Positions 51,705 through 60,746 of a stretch of 64,000 nt of DNA are shown in pieces (positions within the stretch are counted from its first letter, which is position 1; each line of letters opens with the position of its first letter). Source of the stretch: Pseudomonas sp. ML2-2023-3 (GTDB lineage: Bacteria; Pseudomonadota; Gammaproteobacteria; Pseudomonadales; Pseudomonadaceae); contig NZ_CP146343.1 in assembly GCF_037055275.1 (NCBI RefSeq), forward strand, positions 444,001 to 508,000, read 5' to 3'. The translations under genes and the position numbers were made by a program. The notes below the pieces were generated by a model. That model had not been told where the DNA came from and did no database searches. It worked only from the letters and a program-made list of their open reading frames with translations.

Positions 51705-52544
51705 ATGAACGCCAAGCGCCCCCTGTGCGCGGCGCCCGCTTCTGTTACGCCCGCGCCTGCTGCCAGCCAGAACTATGACTACGTCACCCTGGATCACAGC
51801 AGCGGTGAGCAAACGGCCCTGGCCGAAGAAGTCGCCCTGGCGATTGCCTACAACGGCATCAGCCAGGCCGTAATGCTGGTCACGCCCACCGATCTCGAAG
51901 ACTTCATCGTCGGCTTCAGCCTGGGCAGCGGCATCATTCACGACGCCAGCGAAATCTATGACCTCAAGCTTACGGGTGCCGGTTCAGCCCACTACGCACA
52001 GGTCGAGATCGCCAGCCGCGCGTTCTGGAACCTCAAACAGCAACGCCGACAACTGGCCGGTACCAGCGGCTGCGGCTTGTGCGGTGTAGAAGCGGTCGAA
52101 CAGGCCCTGCCTGACCTCAAGGTACTGCCCGGCGCACCGTTGCCACCGGCACAGTGGCTAGAAGGCCTGCGCCAGCGCATCAGTGATTTTCAGCCGCTGG
52201 GCCAGCACTGCGGCGCCGTACATGCTGCCGTCTATATGGACGGCCAGGGCCAGTTGCTGATGGGCCGTGAAGACATTGGCCGCCACAACGCTCTGGATAA
52301 ATTGATCGGTGCGCTGGTGCGCCAGCACATCGACCTGACGGGCGGCGCAGCGATCGTCACCAGCCGTTGCAGCCTTGAGCTGATTCAAAAAGTGTTGCGC
52401 GCCGGTATCCAGACCCTGATCAGCCTGTCCTCGCCCACGGGCCTGGCGCTGCAATGGGCACGACGCCACAACCTCAACCTTATTCATCTGCCACAAAAAA
52501 GCGCACCACGGGTGTACAGCCCGGCGCAGGAGAATCAACCGTGA
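51705..52544 (+). CDS. fdhD: Sulfurtransferase FdhD
   Basis: A 279-residue protein that passes sulfur from IscS to the molybdenum cofactor of formate dehydrogenase-type enzymes. The mobile CxxC loop is 'SGCGLCG' (Cys 123 and 126). Other signatures: 'VALAIAYNGISQAVMLVTPTDLEDFIVGFSLGSGII' region, 'VHAAVYMDGQGQLLMGREDIGRHNALDKLIGAL' and 'SRCSLELIQKVLRAGIQTLISLSSPTGLAL'. Its TGA overlaps the GTG start of the oxidoreductase it presumably serves (GTGA). Confidence 0.92.
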   Translation: MNAKRPLCAAPASVTPAPAASQNYDYVTLDHSSGEQTALAEEVALAIAYNGISQAVMLVTPTDLEDFIVGFSLGSGIIHDASEIYDLKLTGAGSAHYAQVEIASRAFWNLKQQRRQLAGTSGCGLCGVEAVEQALPDLKVLPGAPLPPAQWLEGLRQRISDFQPLGQHCGAVHAAVYMDGQGQLLMGREDIGRHNALDKLIGALVRQHIDLTGGAAIVTSRCSLELIQKVLRAGIQTLISLSSPTGLALQWARRHNLNLIHLPQKSAPRVYSPAQENQP

Positions 52545-54889
52545 GCACACACCATCAAGCCGACAAAACCCCGACTCCCCGCTACAAGCCCTACAAAGGC
52601 CCGGCCGGTGGCTGGGGCGCGCTGATCAGTGTGGCGCAAGCCTGGTTGACCAGCGACAACGCGCTGAAAAACCTGCGCATGATGCTCAAGACCAACCAGA
52701 ACGGCGGCTTCGACTGCCCGGGCTGCGCCTGGGGTGACTCGCCGGAGAGTGGTCTGGTCAAGTTCTGCGAAAACGGCGCCAAGGCGGTGAACTGGGAAGC
52801 GACCAAACGTCGTGTCGATGCTGCTTTTTTTGCCAGGCACAGCGTCAGCGCACTGCTGGAGCAAAGCGATTACTGGCTGGAATATCAGGGCCGCCTGACC
52901 GAGCCCATGAGCTACAACCCTGAAACCGACCGCTACACCCCCATCAGCTGGGACGCCGCGTTCGCCTTGATCGCCCGGCACCTGCTCAACCTGGCCAGCC
53001 CCAATGAGGCGGAGTTCTACACCTCGGGCCGGGCCAGTAATGAAGCCGCGTATTTGTACCAACTGTTTGTGCGCTCGTTTGGCACCAACAACTTCCCGGA
53101 TTGCTCAAACATGTGCCACGAGGCCAGCGGCGTGGCGTTGGCGCAAAGCATCGGGGTGGGCAAAGGCACCGTGACGTTCGACGATTTCGAACACTCCGAT
53201 GCGATTTTCGTGCTGGGGCAAAACCCCGGCACCAATCACCCGCGCATGCTTGAACCGTTGCGTGAAGCGGTTAAACGCGGTGCCCAGGTGGTGTGCGTCA
53301 ACCCGCTCAAAGAGCGTGGACTGGAACGCTTTCAGCACCCGCAACACCCGCTGGAAATGCTCACTAACGGCGACCGCCCGACCAACACGGCCTATTTGCG
53401 TCCGGCGTTAGGCGGCGACATGGCACTGTTGCGCGGCATGGCCAAGTTTCTGTTGCAGTGGGAGCGCGATGCCCAGGCCGCAGGCGAGCCGGCCGTCTTC
53501 GATCACGCTTTTTTGAATGAACACACCGCAGGCATCCTCGACTACATCTCCAGCCTCGATGACACCTCGTGGGATCACCTCGTGGAACAATCGGGCCTGC
53601 CCCTGGTGGATATCGAGCGCGCTGCTCGCATGTACCTCAAGGGCAAAAACGTGATCATGTGCTGGGCGATGGGCATCACCCAGCATCGGCACTCGGTGCA
53701 GACCATTCAGGAAATCGCCAACCTGATGCTGCTGCGCGGCAACATTGGCCGCCCTGGCGCAGGGCTGTGCCCGGTGCGTGGCCACAGTAACGTGCAGGGT
53801 GATCGCACGATGGGCATCAACGAACGCCCGCCGGTGGCTTTCCTGGACGCCCTGGAGCGTCGCTTCCAGTTCAAGGTGCCCCGTGAAAACGGCCACAACG
53901 TGGTTGAAGCCATCCACGCCATGCTTGAAGGACGTGCCAAGGTGTTTATCGGCCTGGGCGGCAACTTCGCCCAAGCCACCCCGGACAGCCCGCGCACTGC
54001 CCAGGCGCTGCGCAATTGCGACCTGACCGTACAGATCAGCACCAAGCTCAACCGCAGCCATCTGATGCACGGTAAAGAAGCGCTGATCTTGCCGTGCCTG
54101 GGCCGCACCGATATCGACATCCAGGCTCAAGGCCCGCAAGCCGTCACGGTGGAAGACTCCTTCAGCATGGTTCACGACTCCAACGGCCAGTTGCAGCCAC
54201 TGTCCAACCAGATGCGTTCGGAGCCCGCGATCATCGCCGGTATCGCCGCCGCCACCCTGGGCACTCATCCGATTGACTGGAGCTGGGTGGTGGGCGACTA
54301 CCGGCGTATCCGCGAGCTGATCGCCGACACCATCCCGGGCTTCAAGGACTTCAACACACGAATTCAGCACCCTGGCGGTTTTTACCTGGGCAACTCGGCC
54401 GGTGCGCGGCAGTGGAACACGCCGTCGCAGCGCGCCAACTTCCGGCCCAACGTGCTGCCACAAGACCTGGTGGATGCACGCACCCGCGCTACCGGCCAGT
54501 TGCCCGACCTGATTTTGCAGTCGATGCGTTCCCACGATCAGTACAACACCACCATTTATGGCCTCGATGACCGCTATCGTGGGGTCAAGGGCCAGCGTGA
54601 CGTGTTGTTCGTCAACGAAGCCGACATCATCCGCCTGGGCTTCAAGCCGGGGCAAAAGGTCGACATCGTTTCGATCTGGAATGACCAGCACGAGCGCAGG
54701 GTCAAAAACTTCACCCTGTTGGCATTTGATATTCCTGCCGGGCAAGCCGCTGCGTATTACCCGGAGGTCAATCCGTTGGTGCCGCTGGAAAGCACAGGCG
54801 ATGGCAGCCACACGCCTACGTCCAAATTCGTGGCCATTTGCCTGGAAGCCGCCAGCCCGTCGAAACTGATCATGGCCAAGGCCAGCTGA
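52541..54889 (+). CDS. FdhF/YdeP-family molybdopterin oxidoreductase
   Basis: A 782-residue molybdenum enzyme, starting at GTG 52541 within the fdhD stop (a longer frame from 52454 would overlap fdhD by 91 bp). 'DCPGCAWGDSPES' near residue 48 replaces the classic 4Fe-4S N-terminus, as in YdeP; 'SCATGRASNEAAYLYQLF'-like 'TSGRASNEAAYLYQLFVRSFGTNNFPDCSNMCHEASG' region and 'LGQNPGTNHPRMLEPLREAVKRGAQVVCVNPL' are the cofactor-binding folds. YdeP is linked to acid stress in E. coli. Electron partner is not encoded nearby. Confidence 0.9.
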   Translation: MSTHHQADKTPTPRYKPYKGPAGGWGALISVAQAWLTSDNALKNLRMMLKTNQNGGFDCPGCAWGDSPESGLVKFCENGAKAVNWEATKRRVDAAFFARHSVSALLEQSDYWLEYQGRLTEPMSYNPETDRYTPISWDAAFALIARHLLNLASPNEAEFYTSGRASNEAAYLYQLFVRSFGTNNFPDCSNMCHEASGVALAQSIGVGKGTVTFDDFEHSDAIFVLGQNPGTNHPRMLEPLREAVKRGAQVVCVNPLKERGLERFQHPQHPLEMLTNGDRPTNTAYLRPALGGDMALLRGMAKFLLQWERDAQAAGEPAVFDHAFLNEHTAGILDYISSLDDTSWDHLVEQSGLPLVDIERAARMYLKGKNVIMCWAMGITQHRHSVQTIQEIANLMLLRGNIGRPGAGLCPVRGHSNVQGDRTMGINERPPVAFLDALERRFQFKVPRENGHNVVEAIHAMLEGRAKVFIGLGGNFAQATPDSPRTAQALRNCDLTVQISTKLNRSHLMHGKEALILPCLGRTDIDIQAQGPQAVTVEDSFSMVHDSNGQLQPLSNQMRSEPAIIAGIAAATLGTHPIDWSWVVGDYRRIRELIADTIPGFKDFNTRIQHPGGFYLGNSAGARQWNTPSQRANFRPNVLPQDLVDARTRATGQLPDLILQSMRSHDQYNTTIYGLDDRYRGVKGQRDVLFVNEADIIRLGFKPGQKVDIVSIWNDQHERRVKNFTLLAFDIPAGQAAAYYPEVNPLVPLESTGDGSHTPTSKFVAICLEAASPSKLIMAKAS

Positions 54890-54938
54890 CGCAGTCCGCT
54901 CCCACATTTAAAACCCATCACATCCAAACTTCAGGCAC

Positions 54939-54968
54939 AAAAAAGGCCGATTTCCTACGAAATCGGCC
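54939..54968 (-). terminator. Minus-strand hairpin with T-run
   Basis: Stem GGCCGATTTC / GAAATCGGCC, loop CTAC; the A-run on its left gives a T-run on the minus strand, while the plus side has none. It is therefore a terminator for leftward transcription, although no minus-strand gene lies to its right. Confidence 0.7.
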
Positions 54969-54983
54969 TCTCCGAACTAGTAA

Positions 54984-55010
54984 ACAGACCACCAAAAATT
55001 CATTAAGTTC
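54984..55010 (-). promoter_or_regulatory. Sigma-E/AlgU-like promoter candidate
   Basis: On the minus strand GAACTT (55010-55005), 16 bp spacer, TCTGT (54988-54984), close to the AlgU consensus GAACTT-N16/17-TCtga. Any transcript would reach the hairpin at 54945-54968 within about 40 bases. Confidence 0.35.
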
Positions 55011-55127
55011 CCTAGAAAAAACAACAACTTATAGAATTGTGTACAACTCGTGCTACTCGTCGGATTTCGATTGTCACCCATCATCGACAGCCTCAGGATC
55101 GCGCCGTCATCTCTTTGAGGCTCATCT

Positions 55128-55604
55128 ATGAAGCTCACCTCGATTCTCTTGTTGTCCCTTGGCCTGGTCAGTGGCGTAGCCTCGGCCGGTGGCACCACCG
55201 AAGCCGGTGTAGGCGGCGCATTAGGCGGGGTTCTTGGCGCCGTGGTTGGCCAACAGCTCGGCGGCTCGACCGGTTCTGCCATTGGTGCAGGCGTGGGTGG
55301 CGCGGCAGGCAGTGCCGTAGGTGCCGACAAACGCAGCCGGGGCGAAGCGGCCATTGGCGGCGCACTGGGCGCTGCTGGCGGCAACGTGCTGGGCCGCAGT
55401 GTCGGCGGCAGCACCGGTGCTCTGGTCGGCTCAGCCGCTGGCGGTGGTGCTGGTGGCGCGCTGGGTAACTACATGGGCAATAAAAGCGACGCCGAAGATC
55501 GTCGCTATCGCGATCGTGACAACCGTCGCTACTACCGCGACGACAACCGCGGCCGTGGCCACGCGTATGGCCATCGCAAAAAGAACAAACATCGTCATCA
55601 TTGA
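55128..55604 (+). CDS. Glycine-zipper outer-membrane-type protein
   Basis: A 158-residue exported protein. Signal peptide 1-20 (cleavage after ASA); residues 22-115 are glycine-zipper repeats (GxxxG: 'GVGGALGGVLGAVVGQQLGG', 'GAGVGGAAGSAVGADKRSRGEAAIGGALGAAGG' region); the tail is basic and His/Tyr/Arg-rich (YRDRDNRRYYRDDNRGRGHA...KKNKHRHH). Such proteins insert in the outer membrane or bind peptidoglycan or metal. No Cys for lipidation. Single gene with a strong terminator after it. Confidence 0.85.
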   Translation: MKLTSILLLSLGLVSGVASAGGTTEAGVGGALGGVLGAVVGQQLGGSTGSAIGAGVGGAAGSAVGADKRSRGEAAIGGALGAAGGNVLGRSVGGSTGALVGSAAGGGAGGALGNYMGNKSDAEDRRYRDRDNRRYYRDDNRGRGHAYGHRKKNKHRHH

Positions 55605-55610
55605 TTACCC

Positions 55611-55641
55611 AAAAACGGGAGCCGAAAGGCTCCCGTTTTTA
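55611..55641 (+). terminator. Terminator after the glycine-zipper gene
   Basis: Stem AACGGGAGCC / GGCTCCCGTT, loop GAAA, followed by five T. Confidence 0.92.
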
Positions 55642-55848
55642 TTGGGGCCTGGCTCGCCTCGCCAAATTGTTTCAATGCATTACGCCCGCCTGTCACAGTG
55701 TCAATCATGCAAACTGCATGCACCTGAATCTCAAATAATTATTAACCCATTGAAAGATATGAAATTACCAACAAACACCCTGTTGGCATGTCACCTGCAA
55801 TCTCTTGAATGAACGCTGCACTTCCTACCATTCAGGAGCACAACAACA

Positions 55849-56772
55849 ATGATCGGGACAACTGAGCACTATCCCGCAGCCCTGCAAGACTCCTCTGGCC
55901 ACTCAGGTGTTTCCTGGGCCGCCATCTTTGCGGGGGCAGCCACCGCTGCCGCGCTGTCTCTGCTGCTGATCATGCTGGGCGCAGGCCTGGGCTTTTCGGC
56001 AGTTTCACCGTGGGCAAATGAAGGCGTGGGCGCCAAAGGCCTGGGTATCACCGCCATTGTCTGGCTGGCCATCACACAAATCATTGCGTCAGGGATGGGG
56101 GGCTATCTGGCCGGCCGCTTGCGGGTCAAGTGGGCCAACATGCATGGCGATGAAGTGTACTTTCGGGATACAGCACATGGCTTTCTGGCTTGGGCAGTTG
56201 CGACGCTGGTTACCGTAACCCTGATCGCAGGCTCGGTCAGCAGCGTGATTGGCAGCGGTGTTCAAGCTGGGGCCAGCGTGGCTTCAGGTGCCGCTTCGGC
56301 CATGAGCAGCGCAGCCGCCAGCCACGCCGATAAAAGTTCGGGCAATAGCTCTGATTACTTTATCGACACCCTGTTTCGCGATGATCGCGGCACTGCTGTC
56401 AGCGAAGACGCCGCCCACGGCATCGTCACGCGCATCTTTGTTCGCAGCCTGGGCAACGACGGCCAGTTAAGTGGCGAGGACCGTACCTATCTGGCGCAAA
56501 TCGTCGCTCAACGGACCAACCTCAGCCAGGCCGAGGCCGAGCAACGGGTCGATCAGGTGTATGCCAAAGCCCACCAGGCGGTTGAAGACGCCAAGGTCAA
56601 AGCCAAGGAAGCCGCAGACACCGCAGCAAAAGTCGCCGCCTGGACCACCCTGTGGATGTTCATCAGTCTGCTGCTGGGTGCATTTTTCGCCAGCCTCTGC
56701 GCCACGTTTGGCGGCCGCCAACGCGATGCCGTGAGCTACGTGGAGCACACCACCAAGCCGCCTGTTTATTAA
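55849..56772 (+). CDS. Conserved membrane protein of unknown function
   Basis: A 307-residue protein. Hydrophobic segments lie at about 23-47, 65-90, 102-125 and 270-290; between the third and last is an Ala/Ser-rich periplasmic or cytoplasmic region (ASVASGAASAMSSAAAS) and a charged helix 'AEAEQRVDQVYAKAHQAVEDAKVKAKEAADTAAKVAA' region (about 226-264, coiled-coil-like). No catalytic motif. It is followed 18 bp later by a 24-codon hydrophobic gene; the two probably form a unit. I do not recognise a named family. Confidence 0.75.
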   Translation: MIGTTEHYPAALQDSSGHSGVSWAAIFAGAATAAALSLLLIMLGAGLGFSAVSPWANEGVGAKGLGITAIVWLAITQIIASGMGGYLAGRLRVKWANMHGDEVYFRDTAHGFLAWAVATLVTVTLIAGSVSSVIGSGVQAGASVASGAASAMSSAAASHADKSSGNSSDYFIDTLFRDDRGTAVSEDAAHGIVTRIFVRSLGNDGQLSGEDRTYLAQIVAQRTNLSQAEAEQRVDQVYAKAHQAVEDAKVKAKEAADTAAKVAAWTTLWMFISLLLGAFFASLCATFGGRQRDAVSYVEHTTKPPVY

Positions 56773-56790
56773 TCAATCTGGAGAATGAAA

Positions 56791-56865
56791 ATGCGCTCAT
56801 TACTGCTGTTTTTTCTCGGTATCCCGATCCCGATCATCATTCTGATTGCCCTGTTTGTGCATTGA
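56791..56865 (+). CDS. 24-residue hydrophobic membrane peptide
   Basis: MRSLLLFFLGIPIPIIILIALFVH. ATG 56791 has GGAGA seven bases before it; an ATG two codons earlier (56785) is too close to that site. It is essentially one transmembrane helix with a Pro-rich kink (IPIPI). It follows the membrane protein gene by 18 bp and precedes a terminator, so it is likely translated from the same mRNA. It could be a small subunit or regulator of its neighbour; function unknown. Confidence 0.65.
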   Translation: MRSLLLFFLGIPIPIIILIALFVH

Positions 56866-56886
56866 TGCAACAGGTATAAACCCTGA

Positions 56887-56916
56887 ACGGCCTTCTTCAT
56901 GAAGGCCGTTTTTTTG
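56887..56916 (+). terminator. Terminator
   Basis: CGGCCTTC / GAAGGCCG with loop TTCAT, followed by seven T; ends the unit at 55849-56865. Confidence 0.92.
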
Positions 56917-56925
56917 TGGCCCGGA

Positions 56926-57390
56926 TCAAACCGGCAGACACGTGGTGGATTTGATTTCTGACAACGCCACGATCGAATTCACCTCTTGAATACCCGGGAC
57001 CATCGACAGTTTTTCGAAGAAAAATCGCTCGTAGGCTTCGATGTCGGCAGTGACGATGCGCAGCAGAAAATCCACCGACCCCATCAGCACATAGCACTCC
57101 AGCACCTCGGGAAAACCGCGGATCGCGTCGGTGAATTCAGTGAAGTTGGAACGCCCGTGGGCATTGAGTTTGATCTCGGCAAAAATTTGCGTGTTGAGCC
57201 CGATTTTCTTGCGATCGAGCAAGGTCACCTGGCCGCGAATGATCCCCTCGTCCTTCATCCGCTGAATACGCCGCCAGCAGGGTGATTGCGAAAGCCCCAC
57301 CTTTTCGGCGATCTGTGCGCTCGACAGAGAAGCATCCTCTTGCAGCAGCGCCAAAATGCGTCGGTCGTAAGCATCCAGTTCACCCTGCAT
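56926..57390 (-). CDS. Lrp/AsnC-family regulator
   Basis: A 154-residue regulator starting at ATG 57390 (MQGELDAYDRRIL); frame continues upstream but the added residues are not family-like. N-terminal helix-turn-helix 'LSSAQIAEKVGLSQSPCWRRIQRMKDEGII' region (about 23-52); the RAM/ACT ligand-binding half 'PEVLECYVLMGSVDFLLRIVTADIEAYERFFFEKL' follows. It is divergent from the small ACT-like gene at 57518 with 127 bp of intergenic space. Likely an amino-acid-responsive regulator of that gene. Confidence 0.88.
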   Translation of the reverse strand: MQGELDAYDRRILALLQEDASLSSAQIAEKVGLSQSPCWRRIQRMKDEGIIRGQVTLLDRKKIGLNTQIFAEIKLNAHGRSNFTEFTDAIRGFPEVLECYVLMGSVDFLLRIVTADIEAYERFFFEKLSMVPGIQEVNSIVALSEIKSTTCLPV

Positions 57391-57517
57391 AAAAATACCT
57401 TTAAGTTGTCTAATAGAGACTCGATCAAGTCTATTTATCGTTGATTTAAAACATCTTAGATAAAAAATTTCTCCCACGACGTGTAAAAATTTCTCCAGCC
57501 TAAACAGGAGCGTTTGC

Positions 57518-57856
57518 ATGTCCCATCTGGAAGTCGTCAACCACTCATCACGCCCCGACGTCTGGGCCAGCAACGCAGCGCCTTGCCCGGTGCGCTATCG
57601 CATCCAGGCGGACGCCGATGCTGATGTCTTGTGCCGTGTGCTCAATCTGTTTGCCTTGCAGCAATTGATCCCGCATCAGGTGGAAGTGGTGCGCGATCAG
57701 GACACATTGAGCATTGAAATCGAAAGCCATGAGCAGAGCTGGCACCGGGCTCAGGTCATGGGTGAGAAATTGCGCAATCTGATCAGTGTCTTCGACATGG
57801 AGCTGCACCCCGTGCAGGCGGCCAAAGCGTCTTTTCTGCAGGTCTCGGGGCAATAG
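57518..57856 (+). CDS. Small ACT-like protein
   Basis: A 112-residue protein. 'VRYRIQADADADVLCRVLNLFALQQLIPHQVEVVRDQDTLSIEIES' (about 24-70) and 'VMGEKLRNLISVFDMELH' have the beta-alpha-beta-beta-alpha-beta pattern of ACT regulatory domains, and the opening 'PVRYRIQA...RVLNLFALQQL' recalls acetolactate-synthase small subunits. No catalytic part is present. Adjacent to a divergent Lrp regulator, which favours a role in amino-acid sensing. Fold call is inference. Confidence 0.6.
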   Translation: MSHLEVVNHSSRPDVWASNAAPCPVRYRIQADADADVLCRVLNLFALQQLIPHQVEVVRDQDTLSIEIESHEQSWHRAQVMGEKLRNLISVFDMELHPVQAAKASFLQVSGQ

Positions 57857-57957
57857 TTCGCAACCATTGGGCACGTGAAGGTGAAAGCAGCGCGACTAGG
57901 CTTTGAAGCTCACAGCCAGACAAGGATCCGTCTGAGCCGGTGCCCAAAGGAGCTTTT

Positions 57958-59724
57958 ATGCGCATCCCCCCGCCCCAAGACCAATGGCTGGACCTCAACG
58001 ACCTGTTGACCGCGTTGCTGGCCAAAAACCGTATCCCCCACAGTTGTGCCGAACAGGTATTGATCACCGGGCGAGAAGCGTGCAATGCAGCCTTGCATCC
58101 GCTGGTGTTTCTGGCAGGACAACAGCTCTGTGACCCCAGCCGAGGGGGCAAGATCCTGGATCTTGAAACCCTCACCGCCTGGCTCGCCAGCCACGCCGGA
58201 CACCCCTACCTGCGCATTGACCCGCTCAAGATCGATGTCACCACAGTGACCGGGCTGATGTCCTTCGCCTTCGCCCAGCGTCATGGAATCCTCGCGGTGG
58301 CTGCCGATGATTCGAGCATCACCATCGCCAGCTGCCAGCCCTGGGTCAGCAGTTGGGAGGCTGATTTGCACCCGTTGCTCAAGCGTCCTATCAAACGGGT
58401 CATTGCAAACCCCCTCGAAATCCAGCGCCTGAGCACGGAGTTTTTCCAACTGGCCAAATCGGTCAACGGTGCCGCACTCAACGATCAGAAAACCAGCCCC
58501 CAGACCAACCTCGAACAATTGCTGACCTTGGGTACAGGCGCCCGCGAGCCGGATGCCAACGACGCGCACATTGTGAATATCGTCGACTGGTTGTTTCAGT
58601 ACGCCTTTGAGCAACGTGCCAGCGATATCCACATTGAACCCCGGCGGGAACAAGGCTGTGTGCGCTTTCGCATCGATGGGGTGCTGCATAACGTCTACCA
58701 GTTCCCGCCGCAGGTGACCGTGGCTGTCGTCAGTCGCCTCAAGAGCCTGGGCCGGATGAATGTCGCCGAAAAACGCAAACCTCAGGACGGTCGAATAAAA
58801 ACCAGGCCCCCGGGTGCCGCTGAAGTTGAGCTGAGACTCGCCACCCTGCCCACCGCGTTTGGCGAAAAAATGGTGATGCGTATTTTTGATCCGCAGGTAC
58901 TGCTCAAAGATTTCGACCAGTTGGGCCTGTGCCCCGAAGACCTGCAACGTTGGCAACCAATGACCCGCCAGCCCAACGGCATTATTTTGATCACCGGCCC
59001 TACCGGTTCGGGTAAAACCAGCACCCTGTATGCAACGCTCAAACAACTGGCCACTCCAGAAATCAACCTGTGCACTCTCGAAGACCCCATCGAGATGATT
59101 GAACCGGCCTTTAATCAAATGCAGGTTCAACCCAACATCGACCTGAACTTCGCCAACGGCGTGCGTGCATTGATGCGCCAGGATCCGGACATCATCATGC
59201 TCGGGGAAATACGTGACCTGGAGACCGCGCAGATGGCCATTCAGGCTGCGCTGACCGGACATCTGGTGCTTTCTACCCTGCATACCAATGATGCGCCCAG
59301 CGCTATCAGCCGCCTGCAGGAACTGGGAGTAGCGGCCTATTTGATAAAAGCCACGTTGCTGGGGGTCATGGCCCAGCGTCTGGTCAGAACGCTGTGCCCT
59401 GACTGCAGGGCCGAGCAGCCACTGGATCCGGGGGACTGGCAGGACTTTGCCCCGGCCTGGTCCGACTCACCGCCCACCTGCACCTGGCGGGCCACTGGCT
59501 GCACACAGTGTCGGGACACCGGATACAGCGGGCGAGTCGGCATTTACGAAATCATGGTGATGAGCGAAAAGCTCAAGTCCCTGATTGGCCCCGACACCGA
59601 CCTCAACGCCATGCGTCGCCAGGCCTGCGCACAAGGCATGATCAGCCTGAGGCTGGCCGCCGCTCAAAAAGTCGCCGCTGGAACAACCTCAATGCCAGAA
59701 GCAATTCGAGTTACCCCCGCGTAG
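57958..59724 (+). CDS. GspE/PilB-type secretion ATPase (orphan)
   Basis: A 588-residue hexameric ATPase of the type II secretion / type IV pilus family. ATG 57958 has AAGGAG 6 bp upstream. N-terminal T2SSE_N-like part (about 1-190), then the motor: Walker A 'GPTGSGKTS' (about 347-355), Asp box 'NLCTLEDPIEMI', Walker B 'DPDIIMLGEIRDLETAQMAIQAALTGHLVLSTLHTNDA' region with His box, and a zinc tetra-Cys unit 'CPDCRAE' (about 479-485) and 'CTQCRDTGY' (about 515-523). No pilin, secretin or other pilus gene is nearby, so its machine is elsewhere or unknown. Confidence 0.88.
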   Translation: MRIPPPQDQWLDLNDLLTALLAKNRIPHSCAEQVLITGREACNAALHPLVFLAGQQLCDPSRGGKILDLETLTAWLASHAGHPYLRIDPLKIDVTTVTGLMSFAFAQRHGILAVAADDSSITIASCQPWVSSWEADLHPLLKRPIKRVIANPLEIQRLSTEFFQLAKSVNGAALNDQKTSPQTNLEQLLTLGTGAREPDANDAHIVNIVDWLFQYAFEQRASDIHIEPRREQGCVRFRIDGVLHNVYQFPPQVTVAVVSRLKSLGRMNVAEKRKPQDGRIKTRPPGAAEVELRLATLPTAFGEKMVMRIFDPQVLLKDFDQLGLCPEDLQRWQPMTRQPNGIILITGPTGSGKTSTLYATLKQLATPEINLCTLEDPIEMIEPAFNQMQVQPNIDLNFANGVRALMRQDPDIIMLGEIRDLETAQMAIQAALTGHLVLSTLHTNDAPSAISRLQELGVAAYLIKATLLGVMAQRLVRTLCPDCRAEQPLDPGDWQDFAPAWSDSPPTCTWRATGCTQCRDTGYSGRVGIYEIMVMSEKLKSLIGPDTDLNAMRRQACAQGMISLRLAAAQKVAAGTTSMPEAIRVTPA

Positions 59725-59822
59725 TTGAATTGTTTTGACTAAAATCTAATCAGTTACGCGAATTTTTTGATCGTTACACGCCTCGTTCGTTTGATTCTTA
59801 CACCTCAAAACAAGGAATGGTT

Positions 59823-60743
59823 ATGCAAGCGGGTACTGTGATCCTGTTATTTGTCGCCTTGGCTATCGCCATGCTCTTCATGGGCTTCAAGGTGGTACCG
59901 CAAGGATATCAATGGACGGTGGAGCGCTTTGGCCGCTACACCAACACCCTGAAGCCGGGCCTGAACATCATCATTCCGGTGATGGACCGCATCGGGCGCA
60001 AGATCAACGTGATGGAAAGCGTGCTGGACATCCCGCCACAAGAAGTGATCACCGCCGATAACGCCACCGTACAAATCGATGCCGTGTGTTTTTTCCAGGT
60101 CGTCAACACGGCTCAGGCCGCGTATGAGGTCAACAACCTCGAACACGCCATTCGCAACCTGCTGCAAACCAACATCCGTACCGTATTGGGTTCGATGGAG
60201 CTGGATGCCATGCTCAGCCAGCGTGACGGCATCAATGAAAAGCTGCTGCGCACCGTTGATGAAGCAACAGCGCCCTGGGGCATCAAGATCACCCGCATCG
60301 AGATCAAGGACATCAGCCCGCCGGCCGACCTGATGGCCGCCATGTCCGGGCAGATGAAAGCCGAACGTATCAAGCGAGCACAAATCCTTGAGGCTGAAGG
60401 GCTCAGAGCCGCAGCAATCCTGACTGCCGAAGGCAAAAAACAGGCACAGATCCTCGAAGCAGAAGGTGGTCGTCAGGCTGCGTTTCTCGAGTCAGAAGCC
60501 CGAGAGCGCCAGGCTGAAGCCGAAGCACGGGCCACCCAGGTGGTATCCGAAGCCATTGCCTCGGGCAACGTGCAGGCGATCAACTACTTTGTTGCGCAAA
60601 AATATATCGATGCCCTGGGCAAGCTGGCCTCTGCCAACAACAGCAAAGTCATCCTCATGCCGCTGGAGGCCAGCCAGGTCATCGGCGCAGTGGGCGGTAT
60701 CGGCGAAATCGTCAAAGCCACCTTTGATACCAAGAAGGTCTGA
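59823..60743 (+). CDS. qmcA: SPFH/stomatin-family membrane protein QmcA
   Basis: A 306-residue membrane protein starting at ATG 59823 (spacing from AAGGA favours it over ATG 59817). N-terminal membrane segment (about 3-22), then SPFH domain '[29 protein letters not shown]' region and '[29 protein letters not shown]', followed by the coiled-coil flotillin-like repeats '[32 protein letters not shown]' region. Coupled with nfeD 3 bp downstream, the usual QmcA-NfeD pair, proposed to shape membrane microdomains or protease access. Confidence 0.9.
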   Translation: MQAGTVILLFVALAIAMLFMGFKVVPQGYQWTVERFGRYTNTLKPGLNIIIPVMDRIGRKINVMESVLDIPPQEVITADNATVQIDAVCFFQVVNTAQAAYEVNNLEHAIRNLLQTNIRTVLGSMELDAMLSQRDGINEKLLRTVDEATAPWGIKITRIEIKDISPPADLMAAMSGQMKAERIKRAQILEAEGLRAAAILTAEGKKQAQILEAEGGRQAAFLESEARERQAEAEARATQVVSEAIASGNVQAINYFVAQKYIDALGKLASANNSKVILMPLEASQVIGAVGGIGEIVKATFDTKKV

Positions 60744-60746
60744 TTC

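Noticed and set aside
53408..54907. 499-codon minus-strand frame opposite the FdhF/YdeP-family gene
   Set aside because: The plus strand has a complete molybdoenzyme; the antisense frame has a shadow composition (His, Gln, Val-rich) and no family motifs.
57910..59283. 457-codon minus-strand frame opposite the GspE-like gene
   Set aside because: Shadow of a gene with intact Walker motifs.
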